A DNA stretch of 57,009 bases from Nitrospirales bacterium (lineage in GTDB: Bacteria > Nitrospirota > Nitrospiria > Nitrospirales > UBA8639): contig RKSG01000145.1 in assembly GCA_007570995.1 (NCBI GenBank), forward strand, positions 79,181 through 136,189, written 5' to 3'. Under the pieces are notes generated by a model. That model had not been told where the DNA came from. It was given only the letters and a program-made list of their open reading frames with translations, and did not search any database. Shown here one piece after another: positions 8,401 through 17,421 of this stretch; the first letter of the stretch is position 1; each line of letters starts with the position of its first letter. The position numbers and the translations under genes are program-made.

Positions 8401-9506
8401 TGTGGCATCTTCACACTGGCGATCGTGTGCCGGGTGTCATTTGTCAGTGCGATGGCGACGTTGCGTTGCAGGCCTGAAAATTTCGCGCGGCGAACGGGGG
8501 AGCCTTCAAAATGACGGGCAAATTCCTCTTCGCTTACCGTCGACAGATAAGACAAACTGGGAGCTTGCGTGAGCCTGCGAGGATAAAAATCCATTTCATC
8601 AGTCGGTGGAGCGAAGGCATTATAGGGACATGCGTCCAGGCAGTCATCACAGCCAAAGATGCGGTTGCCCATTTGGGTTTGGATTTCCTGTGGAAGAGAC
8701 TGTCGGTCTCCGCGGTACTCAATGGTGAGGTACGAAATACATTGTCTGGCGTCAACGACGTAGGGTTCAACGATGGCCCCGGTCGGACAGGCCTGGAGAC
8801 ACAAGGTACATGTCCCGCACAGATCAGCTCCTGGTTCATCAGCTTCCAGTTCCGCTGTCGTTAAAATTTCTCCAAGAAGAAGCCAGGAGCCAAACGTGGG
8901 AGAGACAAGATTGGAATGTTTGCCGATCCATCCTAATCCGGCCTGCCAGGCCCAGAATTTTTCCATCACCGGGCCGGTATCCACATAACGACGCGTGTGA
9001 CAAGTCGGCTCAATGTCTTTGATTTCCCGTTCAAGATTCTTGAGTTTTTTCCTGAACACGCGGTGGTAATCCCGGCCCCAGGCATATCTGGCAATCCGTC
9101 CATTGCCAGGTCTCTCATCCGCAGAGACATCGGTCCAGTAATTCATGCCAACCGCGATAATAGAGCGGCAGTTCTCCAGGACTTCGGAAGGATTGGATCG
9201 GCGTTGAGGATTGTGGCTCATCCACTCCATGGCACCGTGATACCCTTGGGCCAGCCAACGCTTCAGATGGGCAAGATGATCTCTCAGAGATGGGGTCTCT
9301 GGATGGGAGACAGAGGTGGACAACTCCGCCACCCCTGACGGAACACGGGCAATGCCCACAGCGTGGAATCCAAGATTCAGGGCGGCGTGTTTAATGCGGT
9401 CGGTTGCGGAGGACACAGGAAATGCGCGTGCCGACGACGCAAGAGTCGTCTCTCGGTTAATCCTCGTAGATTTTTCTCGGCTGGACGGAGGGAGGACTGT
9501 CATCAC
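8397..9506 (-). CDS. queG: Epoxyqueuosine reductase QueG
   Basis: Carries out the last step of queuosine biosynthesis in tRNA: cobalamin-dependent reduction of epoxyqueuosine to queuosine. The 369-residue protein has the two [4Fe-4S] clusters expected: CGTCTLCLQACPTGAI and CDDCLDACPYN. The N-terminal part carries the substrate- and cobalamin-binding half (GVGMNYW-like segment as VGMNYWTD, YARGRDYH-like segment as YAWGRDYH). A HEAT-like tail is short here; the protein ends soon after RNVAIAL. Its 5' end overlaps the end of the upstream Cys-rich gene by 50 bases, if the ATG at 9506 is used; a GTG at 9416 is an alternative. Confidence 0.93.
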   Translation of the reverse strand: MMTVLPPSSREKSTRINRETTLASSARAFPVSSATDRIKHAALNLGFHAVGIARVPSGVAELSTSVSHPETPSLRDHLAHLKRWLAQGYHGAMEWMSHNPQRRSNPSEVLENCRSIIAVGMNYWTDVSADERPGNGRIARYAWGRDYHRVFRKKLKNLEREIKDIEPTCHTRRYVDTGPVMEKFWAWQAGLGWIGKHSNLVSPTFGSWLLLGEILTTAELEADEPGADLCGTCTLCLQACPTGAIVEPYVVDARQCISYLTIEYRGDRQSLPQEIQTQMGNRIFGCDDCLDACPYNAFAPPTDEMDFYPRRLTQAPSLSYLSTVSEEEFARHFEGSPVRRAKFSGLQRNVAIALTNDTRHTIASVKMPQ

Positions 9507-9834
9507 ACGTGAACATCACACTGAACCGGGCGGAACAATTATCTGTGCCGCAGGCACTGCATGAGCCAACGATCCTGTTTGTCCAGTCGGTTTTTTCTGT
9601 GTCAATGGCACACGTGGTCTTTCCGCCTTTGGAGACGTCAATCCACGGGGTTTCATAACCGGGAAATGTTGCGACCTGGCAACCTGATGGGATTGGCACT
9701 TCGCAACTGCGGCCCTGTTCTCCCTTGACCATTCCCAAATTACAAATGGACTCGGTGCGAGGCCCCGCTTCGACTTGCGTGCTCCCCAAAAACAGGATTC
9801 CAACGAGCATGACGAATATACTCACATGTTTCAC
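9457..9834 (-). CDS. Exported cysteine-rich small protein
   Basis: The open frame begins at 10005, but the best start is the GTG at 9834, with AGGAG six bases upstream (125 residues). The N-terminus is a clear signal peptide: a hydrophobic core MLVGILFLGS, then a VEA cleavage site. The mature part of about 100 residues has eight cysteines in a secreted-type spacing (ICN, SCE, GCQ, TCA, SCSAC, NCS, TCD), consistent with four disulfides in the periplasm or outside. I recognise no family. The 3' end overlaps the queG start by about 50 bases. The groL terminator lies just upstream. Confidence 0.65.
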   Translation of the reverse strand: MKHVSIFVMLVGILFLGSTQVEAGPRTESICNLGMVKGEQGRSCEVPIPSGCQVATFPGYETPWIDVSKGGKTTCAIDTEKTDWTNRIVGSCSACGTDNCSARFSVMFTCDDSPPSVQPRKIYED

Positions 9835-9954
9835 GATGATCTCCTGTTCTCTTTTCCTGTGATCACGCTCCCGTTCTCCGAACAACACGGGCTCCACTCT
9901 AACACAAGGTGTCTGACCAAAGCCAGTGCCAATTCGTGTGAGGTTTACAAAAAA

Positions 9955-9984
9955 GAAGGCCCGGGGACATATCCCCGGGCCTTC
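9955..9984 (-). terminator. Strong rho-independent terminator after groL
   Basis: A perfect 13-bp GC-rich stem (9955-9967 with 9972-9984) and a 4-base loop. On the minus strand it is followed by TTTTTTGTAAA, so it ends the groS-groL transcript and insulates the genes downstream. Confidence 0.92.
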
Positions 9985-10029
9985 AATCTGGCAACCACAG
10001 CCCACTTGGCAGGCTCATGGCACAGCTTG

Positions 10030-11679
10030 TCACATCATGCCGCCCATGCCACCCATACCTCCCATGTGGTCATGTCCACCCATACCGCCGGCAGGTTCCT
10101 TTTTCTCCTCAGGTAGATCGGTCACGGTCACCTCGGTGGTTAACATAAGCCCTGCGACGCTCGCTGCATTCTGCAGTGCACAACGTGTGACCTTGGTTGG
10201 ATCAATGACGCCTGCTTCAACCATGTCAACATATTCATCCGTGGCGGCGTTGTACCCGCGGTTTGCCGAATCCTTGCGTACGGAGTCCACGATGATGGAT
10301 CCTTCAACGCCGGCATTCTGCGCAATCAAACGGATGGGTTCCTCGCATGCCCGTCGAACAATGTTCGTGCCAAATTGCTGATCGCCAGGCAATTGCATTT
10401 TCTCCAGGGAAGGCACGCCTCGCAGAAGTGCCACGCCGCCGCCGGGGACAATGCCTTCCTCCACTGCCGCTTTTGTCGCGTGCAATGCGTCTTCCACACG
10501 GGCCTTCTTTTCTTTCATTTCGGTCTCTGTCGCTGCGCCAACGTTGATGACGGCCACGCCTCCCACGATTTTCGCCAACCGCTCCTGAAGTTTCTCACGG
10601 TCATAGTCAGATGTGGTCTCTTCGATTTGCGCCTTGATCTGCTTCACCCGACCTTCGATCTGCCTGGCCTCTCCGGCACCTTCCACGATCGTGGTATTGT
10701 CTTTATCAATCGTCACCCGTTTGGCGCGGCCGAGGTCCGTCAGCTTCACATTCTCCAGTTTGACACCCACTTCTTCGGAAATGACCTGACCACCGGTGAG
10801 AATGGCAATATCTTCCAGCATGGCCTTCCGACGGTCACCAAACCCAGGAGCCTTGACAGCCGCGATATTCAAGGTGCCGCGCAGTTTATTGACCACCAGG
10901 GTCGCCAGTGCTTCGCCTTCGACGTCTTCGGCAACAATGACCAGCGGTTTGCCCATCTTGGCCACTTGCTCCAGTATGGGAAGCAAGTCTTTCATAGCGC
11001 TGATTTTCTTTTCGTGAATCAGAAGGAAGGCATCTTCAAGGGCTGATTCCATCCGTTCTGCATTGGTGACGAAATATGGCGAGATGTACCCGCGATCAAA
11101 CTGCATGCCCTCCACCACGTCCAGCGAGGTACTCATGGACTTGGCTTCTTCGACAGTAATGACCCCATCCTTTCCAACTTTGTCCATGGCTTCGGCAATC
11201 AGGTCACCGATGGTGGAATCGTTGTTGGCGGAAATCGCGCCGATTTGCCCGATTTCTTTCTTGGATTGACAAGGTCTGCTGAGCTCTTTCAGCGTTTGGA
11301 CGGCCACTTCAACGGCTTTATCAATCCCACGTTTCAGCTCCATGGGATTCGCCCCGGCGCTGATGTGCTTCACCCCTTCGCGGAAAATAGCCTGTGCCAG
11401 CACGGTAGCCGTCGTGGTGCCGTCACCGGCCACGTCGCTGGTTTTACTGGCTACCTCGCGAACCAACTGCGCGCCCATATTCTGGTAGGGATCTTTCAGT
11501 TCGATTTCCTTCGCGACGGTGACACCGTCCTTGGTGATCGTGGGGGCGCCAAATTTCTTGTCCAGAATGGCGTTCCGGCCCTTGGGCCCCAGCGTGGCCT
11601 TGACGGCGTTGGCCAGCTGATTCACCCCCTGGAGAATTGCCGTCCTGGCTTGATCACTGTACAGTAACTGCTTTGCCAT
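10030..11679 (-). CDS. groL: Chaperonin GroEL
   Basis: The 549-residue 60-kDa chaperonin subunit, which forms the double-ring ATP-driven folding cage with GroES. It starts with the usual [11 protein letters not shown] and has the conserved ATP-site motifs ([27 protein letters not shown]). It ends in the Gly-Met repeat typical of GroEL ([11 protein letters not shown] then GGMM), which lies inside the cavity. A GGAGG ribosome binding site precedes the ATG. It lies about 65 bases downstream of groS, in the same operon. Between groS and the sigma factor gene I see no CIRCE element, so HrcA control is unlikely; the neighbouring RpoH-type sigma factor is the natural candidate regulator. Confidence 0.98.
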   Translation of the reverse strand: MAKQLLYSDQARTAILQGVNQLANAVKATLGPKGRNAILDKKFGAPTITKDGVTVAKEIELKDPYQNMGAQLVREVASKTSDVAGDGTTTATVLAQAIFREGVKHISAGANPMELKRGIDKAVEVAVQTLKELSRPCQSKKEIGQIGAISANNDSTIGDLIAEAMDKVGKDGVITVEEAKSMSTSLDVVEGMQFDRGYISPYFVTNAERMESALEDAFLLIHEKKISAMKDLLPILEQVAKMGKPLVIVAEDVEGEALATLVVNKLRGTLNIAAVKAPGFGDRRKAMLEDIAILTGGQVISEEVGVKLENVKLTDLGRAKRVTIDKDNTTIVEGAGEARQIEGRVKQIKAQIEETTSDYDREKLQERLAKIVGGVAVINVGAATETEMKEKKARVEDALHATKAAVEEGIVPGGGVALLRGVPSLEKMQLPGDQQFGTNIVRRACEEPIRLIAQNAGVEGSIIVDSVRKDSANRGYNAATDEYVDMVEAGVIDPTKVTRCALQNAASVAGLMLTTEVTVTDLPEEKKEPAGGMGGHDHMGGMGGMGGMM

Positions 11680-11745
11680 AATGTTCCTCCCTCAATTATA
11701 GAATGTCGCCTGCGTTGCTCTCAGCGTTCTCCCTCCGGACGGCGA

Positions 11746-12066
11746 TCAGGCATCAACAAATATGCCCAGAATGTCCTCTTCCTTCAGAATGAGACAATCA
11801 TCGTTTCCGATTCTGATTTTGGTTCCGGAATATTTGTCGAACAGGACTTGATCGCCAACTTGCAGGGTCTTGACGTCTTTCCCCACCCCCTCGACCTTGC
11901 CCCGTTGGGGTTTTTCTCTCGCAGAATCCGGCACATAAATTCCCCCCGCCGTACGTTCCAGTTCTTCCGTGTACGCCACGAAAATCCGGTCGCCAAGGGG
12001 TAAAAAGCCTCTGGCTGCTGCTCCCTTACAGGTTTCTTTTTCCTTCTCCTTCGTTTGTGTGCCCAT
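11746..12066 (-). CDS. groS: Co-chaperonin GroES
   Basis: The 10-kDa lid of the GroEL chamber. I place the start at 12066 (106 residues) because an AAGGAGGAAG ribosome binding site lies just upstream; the frame extends to 12150. Residues from about 20 on match the family: FLPLGDRIFV, the mobile-loop region ELERTAGGIYVPDSAREKP, and the closing strand GDQVLFDKYSGTKI with DCLILKEEDILGI. The N-terminus is longer than usual, with a charged stretch (TKEKEKETCKG) of about 15 extra residues. First gene of the groS-groL operon. Confidence 0.95.
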   Translation of the reverse strand: MGTQTKEKEKETCKGAAARGFLPLGDRIFVAYTEELERTAGGIYVPDSAREKPQRGKVEGVGKDVKTLQVGDQVLFDKYSGTKIRIGNDDCLILKEEDILGIFVDA

Positions 12067-12162
12067 GGGACAACTTCCTCCTTTGATTGTAAGCGTCAGG
12101 TCTCGACGGTTGGTGAAGGGCTCATTCCAGCGATCGTGTACACATCCCACATGTGCGGTTGC

Positions 12163-12191
12163 CTATACTCTGCTCGTGCCCGGAAGGTAAA
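12163..12191 (-). promoter_or_regulatory. Possible groSL promoter
   Basis: On the minus strand TTTACC (12186-12191) and GTATAG (12163-12168) are 17 bases apart, about 95 bases upstream of groS. Both boxes are only partial sigma-70 matches, and a TTGACT at 12206-12211 has no -10 partner. No sigma-32 consensus (CTTGAA, CCCCATNT) is visible. Confidence 0.3.
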
Positions 12192-12282
12192 GCGTTTTTT
12201 CCTGAAGTCAAGGCTGGAGGATGAAAAAAGTGTCAAGCGTGACCGAATCTGTGGACAGGTCGCTGCCTCGCAGAGATCCACC

Positions 12283-13338
12283 TTAGCCGTGTAATTCTTG
12301 AAAATCCGGCCATTCGGCTTGCATAAATTCTCGTAATTTTTTGATAATTTTTGCCTCGATCTGGCGCGATCGCTCTTTGGTGATCGAATACTTTCGGCCG
12401 ATCTCTTCCAGGGTCAATGGTGTTTCCGAAAGAAGCCGGTTCCGAAGAATGTCTTCATCCCGCTCCGAGAGGGTCCGTGAAAATTCTCCCAGCTTCTTCC
12501 GAAACAGACGCCGCAATTCATCCTGGGCCAGCGACTCATCAATGCTGGGGGTTTGGGAAGGGAGCACGTCCAGAAACGTCTCGCCATCCCCTTCCCTGCT
12601 GATGGGTTGATCCAGCGATAATTCCCATCCGTTCAATCGCTGGTCCATTTCCAGGACATCCCGTTCACGCACTTGGAGACGGTCAGCGAGGAGTTTGGCG
12701 TCAGGGACGAAGCCCTCACGTTCCAACTTGGCCTTTTCTTTTTTCAAGTTATAAAAGAGCTTGCGTTGTTCCTGTGTCGTGCCAATTTTCACCAGTCGAT
12801 GGGAATTGAGCAGATACCGGAGAATGTATGCCCGCACCCACCAAGCGGCGTAGGCATAAAAGCGTACATTCCGGGAGACATCGAATTTCTTAATGGCCTG
12901 CATGAACCCGACGTTTCCCTCCTGAATCAAATCCATCTGGTCCGCACCGGTATGGGTATATTCCGAAGCAATGGCAACAGCCACCCGGAGATTTGCTAGA
13001 ACCAACTTGACTGCCGCATCCTGACTGCCTTTCACGCGGTATTCGTGAAACAGCCGTATTTCTTCCTCTTTGGATAAAAACGGATAGCGCCGAACCTCGG
13101 CGAGGTACCGATCCAGGGCGGTACTGGGCACGAGGTCTCCTGACTCGTCCTGGCTGGAGGTCACGGAAGCCGTGGGGGATTTCTTCGCACTCTGGACAGC
13201 CAGATCTGAAGTATCGGGAACGGCCACGTCGGGGTCATGGGACCATTCCGTTTCAATGTCTGCATCAACCGATGTGGCCCATTCCTCTTCTTCGAGGTGA
13301 CTGCCATCCTGTTGAGGCAATGAGGTCAGGTTCTCCAT
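12283..13338 (-). CDS. rpoH: RpoH-type RNA polymerase sigma factor
   Basis: A sigma-70 family protein of 351 residues, with the start at 13338 (AGGA 10 bases upstream); an upstream ATG at 13386 is also open. The first ~70 residues are acidic and not conserved. Then come region 1.2 (LDRYLAEVRRYPFLSKEEE), region 2 (LVLANLRVAVAIASEY, DLIQEGNVGFMQAIKKFD, RFYAYAAWWVRAYI), region 3 and region 4.2 (LTLEEIGRKYSITKERSRQI). Residues 191-200 (QRKLFYNLKK) match the RpoH box that marks heat-shock sigma factors, so I prefer RpoH over RpoD/RpoS. It lies directly upstream of groS-groL on the same strand, which fits a heat-shock role. Confidence 0.85.
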   Translation of the reverse strand: MENLTSLPQQDGSHLEEEEWATSVDADIETEWSHDPDVAVPDTSDLAVQSAKKSPTASVTSSQDESGDLVPSTALDRYLAEVRRYPFLSKEEEIRLFHEYRVKGSQDAAVKLVLANLRVAVAIASEYTHTGADQMDLIQEGNVGFMQAIKKFDVSRNVRFYAYAAWWVRAYILRYLLNSHRLVKIGTTQEQRKLFYNLKKEKAKLEREGFVPDAKLLADRLQVRERDVLEMDQRLNGWELSLDQPISREGDGETFLDVLPSQTPSIDESLAQDELRRLFRKKLGEFSRTLSERDEDILRNRLLSETPLTLEEIGRKYSITKERSRQIEAKIIKKLREFMQAEWPDFQELHG

Positions 13339-13420
13339 TACAGATAGTCCTGCTGTGATATGCCCGGGTTGCGTCTCTCCGGGCAACAGATCAGAGGTTC
13401 AGACACGGGATTGCCCGGAA

Positions 13421-13449
13421 AGTATAACCCTTGGCCAGGGGAATCACAA
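13421..13449 (-). promoter_or_regulatory. Sigma-70-like promoter of rpoH
   Basis: On the minus strand TTGTGA (13444-13449), a 17-base spacer and TATACT (13421-13426). The -10 box matches consensus at five of six positions and the -35 at four. The predicted transcript would start near 13414 with a leader of about 75 bases. Confidence 0.55.
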
Positions 13450-13662
13450 AAAAACATGTTAACGTCCGCCAGCGTGTGTTCACGAGACTTGCTTCATCCG
13501 TCATTCGCATATTTCCGCACAGATGGGAATCCCGTAGGGGCCGGTATACGGTGGCATTCGCGCAGATGAGAGTCACTGCATGTGTGCTGATGCGGGCAAC
13601 ACATGGCCTGGCAGGCTGTCTGGTGATCGTTCAGTTGTCGGTCCTTCGATTGTGACAGACCA

Positions 13663-13692
13663 TTGCGATGGTCCATGGCGATATTCTATAGT
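13663..13692 (+). promoter_or_regulatory. Sigma-70-like promoter of the nitrate/nitrite porter
   Basis: TTGCGA (13663-13668), an 18-base spacer and TATAGT (13687-13692), about 95 bases upstream of the porter start. The rest of the 448-base divergent gap to rpoH (13339-13786) holds the rpoH promoter and nothing else I recognise. Confidence 0.45.
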
Positions 13693-13786
13693 CTGTTGCT
13701 GTTGCCTCAGTGACTGATAGTGCCTCTTGTGTTACACACACCATGCCAGCGTCACGCCGTTTCACCATTGTGCCTTCCCGTTGCCC

Positions 13787-14980
13787 ATGATCCACCGCGC
13801 ACTGACAAGCGGTCACTGGCCCTCGTTACTGGGGGCGTGGTTGCATTTTGAAGTCAGTTTTGTCGTCTGGCTCCTGATCGGCGCATTGGGCATTGCCATT
13901 GCACGGGAATTCGATTTGAGTGCGACGCAGAAAGGAATTCTGGTCGCCACCCCGTTGCTGAGCGGGGCCCTGTTACGCATTGTCATCGGGTCGTGGACGG
14001 ATCAGTTCGGCGCCAAGCGGGTCGGGCTCGGCATGCTGGGTATCGCCATGGTGGCACTGCTGTTCGCATGGTTATCCGGCCACAGTTACCCTCAGATGGT
14101 TGGCATCGGGTTGTTGCTGGGGTCGGCAGGAGCCAGTTTTGCCATTGCGCTTCCGATTGCAAGCCAGGCTTATCCACCCCACCGGCAGGGGCTGGCCATG
14201 GGAATCGCCGCAACCGGCAACAGCGGCGTCATCCTGGCCACCTGGCTGGCGCCGCGTCTTGCCGATCAGGTCGGATGGCACGGAGTGTTCGGGTTGATGA
14301 TAGTTCCCGTCGTCCTGACGGCAGCGGTGTTTGCCATGGTCGTCCACGACCGCTCCTTACGAAAATCCGCATGTGGCGGGAATGGCTTGGCGGATTCATT
14401 CCGTGTGGCGTTTCAGGAACGATTCATGCAGTGTCTGTGTTTTTTCTACGCGGTGACGTTTGGAGGTTTCGTGGGTTTCTCAAGTTTCCTGCCGATTTTT
14501 TTTCACGACCAGTATGACCTTGATATGGTCATGGCCGGGGCCATGACGGCTCTCTGCGCGTTTGCCGGAAGTCTTGCAAGACCGATGGGCGGCTATGCGG
14601 CTGATCGGGGCAGGGGGCTGCGTCTGCTGCAAGGTGGCCTGGTGTGTATCGGGGGACTGTGCATGCTCCTGGCCTGGTTGCCACCGCCTGTCTGGGCCGT
14701 TCCCTTGACCATGACAACCCTTCTGCTGCTGGGTTTTGGAAACGGGGTGGTCTTTCAGGTAGCCTCACTTCGCTATCTGGACATGATGGGGACGGCGTCA
14801 GGGTTCATTGGTGCCGCCGGTGGTCTGGGCGGATTTTTTCTGCCGTTCTGGTTTGGCCTCTTCAAGGATGTCACGGGAACCTATGCAAGTGGGTTTCTGG
14901 TATTTGCGTTCCTTGCCATGATCGCGGCGGGGAGTGTGGCACTCGTGCGACGATCCATGCCTGTGGCAGAAAAACAATGA
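13787..14980 (+). CDS. NarK/NNP-type nitrate/nitrite transporter (MFS)
   Basis: A 397-residue major facilitator protein with about 12 membrane helices. It fits the nitrate-nitrite porter family: Arg64 in helix 2 (SGALLRIVIGSW) and Arg265 in helix 8 (GSLARPMGG) sit where NarK uses two arginines to hold the anion. The Gly-rich signature segments are also present (GIAATGNSGVILAT near 139-152 and GAAGGLGGFF near the C-terminus). It would carry nitrate or nitrite across the inner membrane, either uptake or antiport. The start at 13787 is chosen because the upstream in-frame part is hydrophilic and His-rich. It stands alone, with its own promoter, before the rib operon. Confidence 0.85.
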   Translation: MIHRALTSGHWPSLLGAWLHFEVSFVVWLLIGALGIAIAREFDLSATQKGILVATPLLSGALLRIVIGSWTDQFGAKRVGLGMLGIAMVALLFAWLSGHSYPQMVGIGLLLGSAGASFAIALPIASQAYPPHRQGLAMGIAATGNSGVILATWLAPRLADQVGWHGVFGLMIVPVVLTAAVFAMVVHDRSLRKSACGGNGLADSFRVAFQERFMQCLCFFYAVTFGGFVGFSSFLPIFFHDQYDLDMVMAGAMTALCAFAGSLARPMGGYAADRGRGLRLLQGGLVCIGGLCMLLAWLPPPVWAVPLTMTTLLLLGFGNGVVFQVASLRYLDMMGTASGFIGAAGGLGGFFLPFWFGLFKDVTGTYASGFLVFAFLAMIAAGSVALVRRSMPVAEKQ

Positions 14981-15081
14981 CGTGCATTCGACACGCCACC
15001 GTCCATGCTCCCGCAGCAGGTATAATAACAGATTCCTCGGACACCTCCGGGGTGCCTTATGTGGTGAACCCGTACATTGCA

Positions 15082-15110
15082 TTGACAGCCGAGAGGCCCC
15101 CCCCTATATA
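15082..15110 (+). promoter_or_regulatory. Near-consensus sigma-70 promoter of the rib-nus-pur operon
   Basis: TTGACA (15082-15087), a 17-base spacer containing a run of C, and TATATA (15105-15110). The predicted start near 15117 leaves only about 17 bases of leader before ribBA, so there is no room for an FMN riboswitch between promoter and gene. Confidence 0.75.
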
Positions 15111-15133
15111 CTCCCCGCGGGAGCCAGTGAACG

Positions 15134-16336
15134 ATGACGACCTTTCATAACATTGACGAGGCCCTTGACGACATTCGCGCCGGGAAATTTGTCATCCTGG
15201 TGGATGATGAGGATCGTGAAAACGAAGGTGACCTGGTAATGGCTGCTGCGTCTGTCACCCCGCAGGCCATCAACTTCATGGCCAAACATGCCCGTGGCCT
15301 CATCTGTCTCACCCTCACGGCCGATCGAGCCGACCAGCTCCATCTCCATCCTCAGACGACAGAGAACACTGCACCGTTTGGAACCGCGTTTACCGTATCC
15401 ATTGATGCCGCACGAGACATCACCACGGGGATTTCAGCTGCTGACCGGGCTACCACAATCCGCATGGCTGTGGACTCATCCTGCAAACCCTCAGATTTCA
15501 CCAGGCCGGGGCATATTTTCCCTCTACGGGCCCATACCGGGGGGGTGCTCAGACGGGCAGGCCAGACTGAAGGATCCGTTGATCTGGCCCGTCTGGCCGG
15601 TCTGTATCCGGCCGGAGTGATTTGTGAAATTATGAACGACGATGGAACGATGGCACGGGTTCCTGATCTGTTGGCTTTTGCCGAACACCACGCTGTGAAG
15701 CTCGTGACCATTAAAGACCTGATTCAATACCGGCTGGTTCGTGAAACCTTTGTCAAACAATCCGGGAGTGCCCGCTTGCCCACCATCTTCGGAAATTTTG
15801 AAGTCCGGGTCTTTGAAAATGCACTGGACGGCAGCACGCATGTTGCGCTGGTTAAGGGCCATATTGATGAATCGCCGATCCTCGTGCGTGTTCACTCCGG
15901 CTGTCTCACGTCCGATGTCTTTGGTTCCCTGCGGTGCGACTGTCGCGACCAGTTCCAGCGTGCGATGGAAGTCATTGAAAAGGAAGGCAGGGGGGTGGTG
16001 CTGTATTTGAACCAGGAGGGGAGAGGCATTGGATTACTCAATAAGATCAAAGCCTATCACCTTCAGGATGAGGGGAGCGATACCGTGGAGGCCAACCTGC
16101 ATCTTGGGTTGAAACCCGACTTGCGGGACTATGGTGTGGGTGCACAAATTCTGGTGAGTCTGGGATTAAAGCAGATCCGTCTCATGACCAATAACCCGAG
16201 AAAAATTGTCGGGCTGGCAGGATACGGGCTGACAGTGGTCGAGCGCGTGCCTATTGAAATCATCCCCAAAGAGACCAATGTGCATTACCTGCGGACGAAA
16301 AAGTCCAAACTCGGACATCTGTTGAACAACGTCTGA
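15134..16336 (+). CDS. ribBA: Bifunctional DHBP synthase / GTP cyclohydrolase II
   Basis: Makes the two precursors of riboflavin: 3,4-dihydroxy-2-butanone 4-phosphate from ribulose 5-phosphate (N-terminal half) and the pyrimidine precursor from GTP (C-terminal half). The RibB half has the metal and substrate motif [10 protein letters not shown] (residues ~17-26) and the THxGxVLR-like [10 protein letters not shown]. The RibA half has the zinc cysteines in [17 protein letters not shown] and the NQEGRGIGL motif. Length (400) is normal for the fused form. First gene of a compact operon with ribH, nusB, purB, purS and purQ. GGGAG lies 10 bases before the ATG. Confidence 0.96.
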   Translation: MTTFHNIDEALDDIRAGKFVILVDDEDRENEGDLVMAAASVTPQAINFMAKHARGLICLTLTADRADQLHLHPQTTENTAPFGTAFTVSIDAARDITTGISAADRATTIRMAVDSSCKPSDFTRPGHIFPLRAHTGGVLRRAGQTEGSVDLARLAGLYPAGVICEIMNDDGTMARVPDLLAFAEHHAVKLVTIKDLIQYRLVRETFVKQSGSARLPTIFGNFEVRVFENALDGSTHVALVKGHIDESPILVRVHSGCLTSDVFGSLRCDCRDQFQRAMEVIEKEGRGVVLYLNQEGRGIGLLNKIKAYHLQDEGSDTVEANLHLGLKPDLRDYGVGAQILVSLGLKQIRLMTNNPRKIVGLAGYGLTVVERVPIEIIPKETNVHYLRTKKSKLGHLLNNV

Positions 16337-16363
16337 TCGTCCGCTTCTCTGTGCTGGTAGACC

Positions 16364-16885
16364 ATGGACCACCTGGACCTGCCGTTGGAACCTGCCGAAG
16401 GCAATCTGGATGCCCGCAATCTGCGTTTTGGCATTGTGGTGAGCAAGTTCAATGAATCCGTCACCAGTCGGCTGGAAACCAGCGCACTGGAAACCTTGCG
16501 CCGATACAAGGCACGGGAAAGTGCCATTCAACTGGTTCGTGTCCCCGGGGCGTTTGAAATCCCTTTGGTGGCCAGGTATCTGGCCAGATCCGGTCACTTT
16601 GACGCTGTGCTGTGTCTGGGAGCAGTCATTCGGGGAAAAACGCCTCATTTCGATTTTATCAGCGCGGAAATGAGTCGGGGCATTGCCCAGGCTTCCTGGG
16701 ATACGGGTATCCCTGTCGTATTCGGCGTGCTGACGACCAATACTGTGGAAGAGGCACAGGCCAGGGCAGGCGGCACGGGAATCAACCGGGGCGTGGATAC
16801 CGCACGTGTCGCCATTGAAATGGCCACACTCATGAAGACCCTGCACGACCTCGACCGCACCGGCTGGCGAACATCTCTGTCATGA
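16364..16885 (+). CDS. ribH: 6,7-dimethyl-8-ribityllumazine synthase
   Basis: Condenses the RibB and RibA-branch products to lumazine, the last precursor of riboflavin. The 173-residue protein has the family landmarks: IVVSKFNESVTSRL near the N-terminus, the VPGAFEIPL motif, CLGAVIRGKTPHFDFI and GVLTTNTVEEAQARAGG. It lies 27 bases after ribBA and its stop overlaps the nusB start by ATGA. Confidence 0.96.
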   Translation: MDHLDLPLEPAEGNLDARNLRFGIVVSKFNESVTSRLETSALETLRRYKARESAIQLVRVPGAFEIPLVARYLARSGHFDAVLCLGAVIRGKTPHFDFISAEMSRGIAQASWDTGIPVVFGVLTTNTVEEAQARAGGTGINRGVDTARVAIEMATLMKTLHDLDRTGWRTSLS

Positions 16886-17364
16886 CAACACAGGAAAAAT
16901 CCGATGAAACCGTGCCGCATTTTTTGCGGAACTCCACACGGCATGACGCACGTTGCCTGACTCTTCAAATCCTTTTCCAGTGGGATTTTCACGGCTCCAC
17001 GGAATTCTGGCTGGACCGGTTCTGGGCGCAACAACAGGCATCGCCGGCCGTCCGGGAATTTGCGACACAGCTGGTAACCGGCGTCCAGACTCATCACGTA
17101 GAGCTCGATGCGCTGATTGGAACCTATGCCAGAAACTGGACCATTGATCGCATGCCGACGGTGGATCGCAACATTCTTCGACAGTCAGTCTATGAACTGC
17201 TCTGGGTCACCGACATCCCGGCCAAAGTGACGGTGGACGAAGCCCTGCTGTTAGCCAGACGTTTTGCAGACGACAAGACCCGGCAATTTGTGAACGGGGT
17301 CCTGGATCAACTCATCAAACACGACACGCGGCTCGAATCCAAACGCCTTGCGCTGAGCCAGTAG
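16882..17364 (+). CDS. nusB: Transcription antitermination factor NusB
   Basis: An RNA-binding helical protein that, with NusE (S10), takes part in antitermination on rRNA operons. The 160 residues begin with a short polar extension, then match the family: RCLTLQILFQWDF, LIGTYARNWTIDRMPTVDRNILR, and the closing KVTVDEALLLARRFADDKTRQFVNGVLD. The start overlaps ribH (ATGA), the common ribH-nusB arrangement. Confidence 0.95.
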   Translation: MTTQEKSDETVPHFLRNSTRHDARCLTLQILFQWDFHGSTEFWLDRFWAQQQASPAVREFATQLVTGVQTHHVELDALIGTYARNWTIDRMPTVDRNILRQSVYELLWVTDIPAKVTVDEALLLARRFADDKTRQFVNGVLDQLIKHDTRLESKRLALSQ

Positions 17365-17421
17365 CTCGAACCGTTCGTTTCTTCATTCCACTCGCGGAAT
17401 CATGATGAAGAGCCTTGGTCG

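Noticed and set aside
12067-12282. CIRCE element or sigma-32 promoter before groS
   Set aside because: Neither TTAGCACTC-N9-GAGTGCTAA nor CTTGAA/CCCCATNT patterns appear on the minus strand.
14981-15133. FMN riboswitch upstream of ribBA
   Set aside because: No RFN core (GGG-CGG-GTGAAATTCCC-type segments) is visible, and the promoter is too close to the gene.
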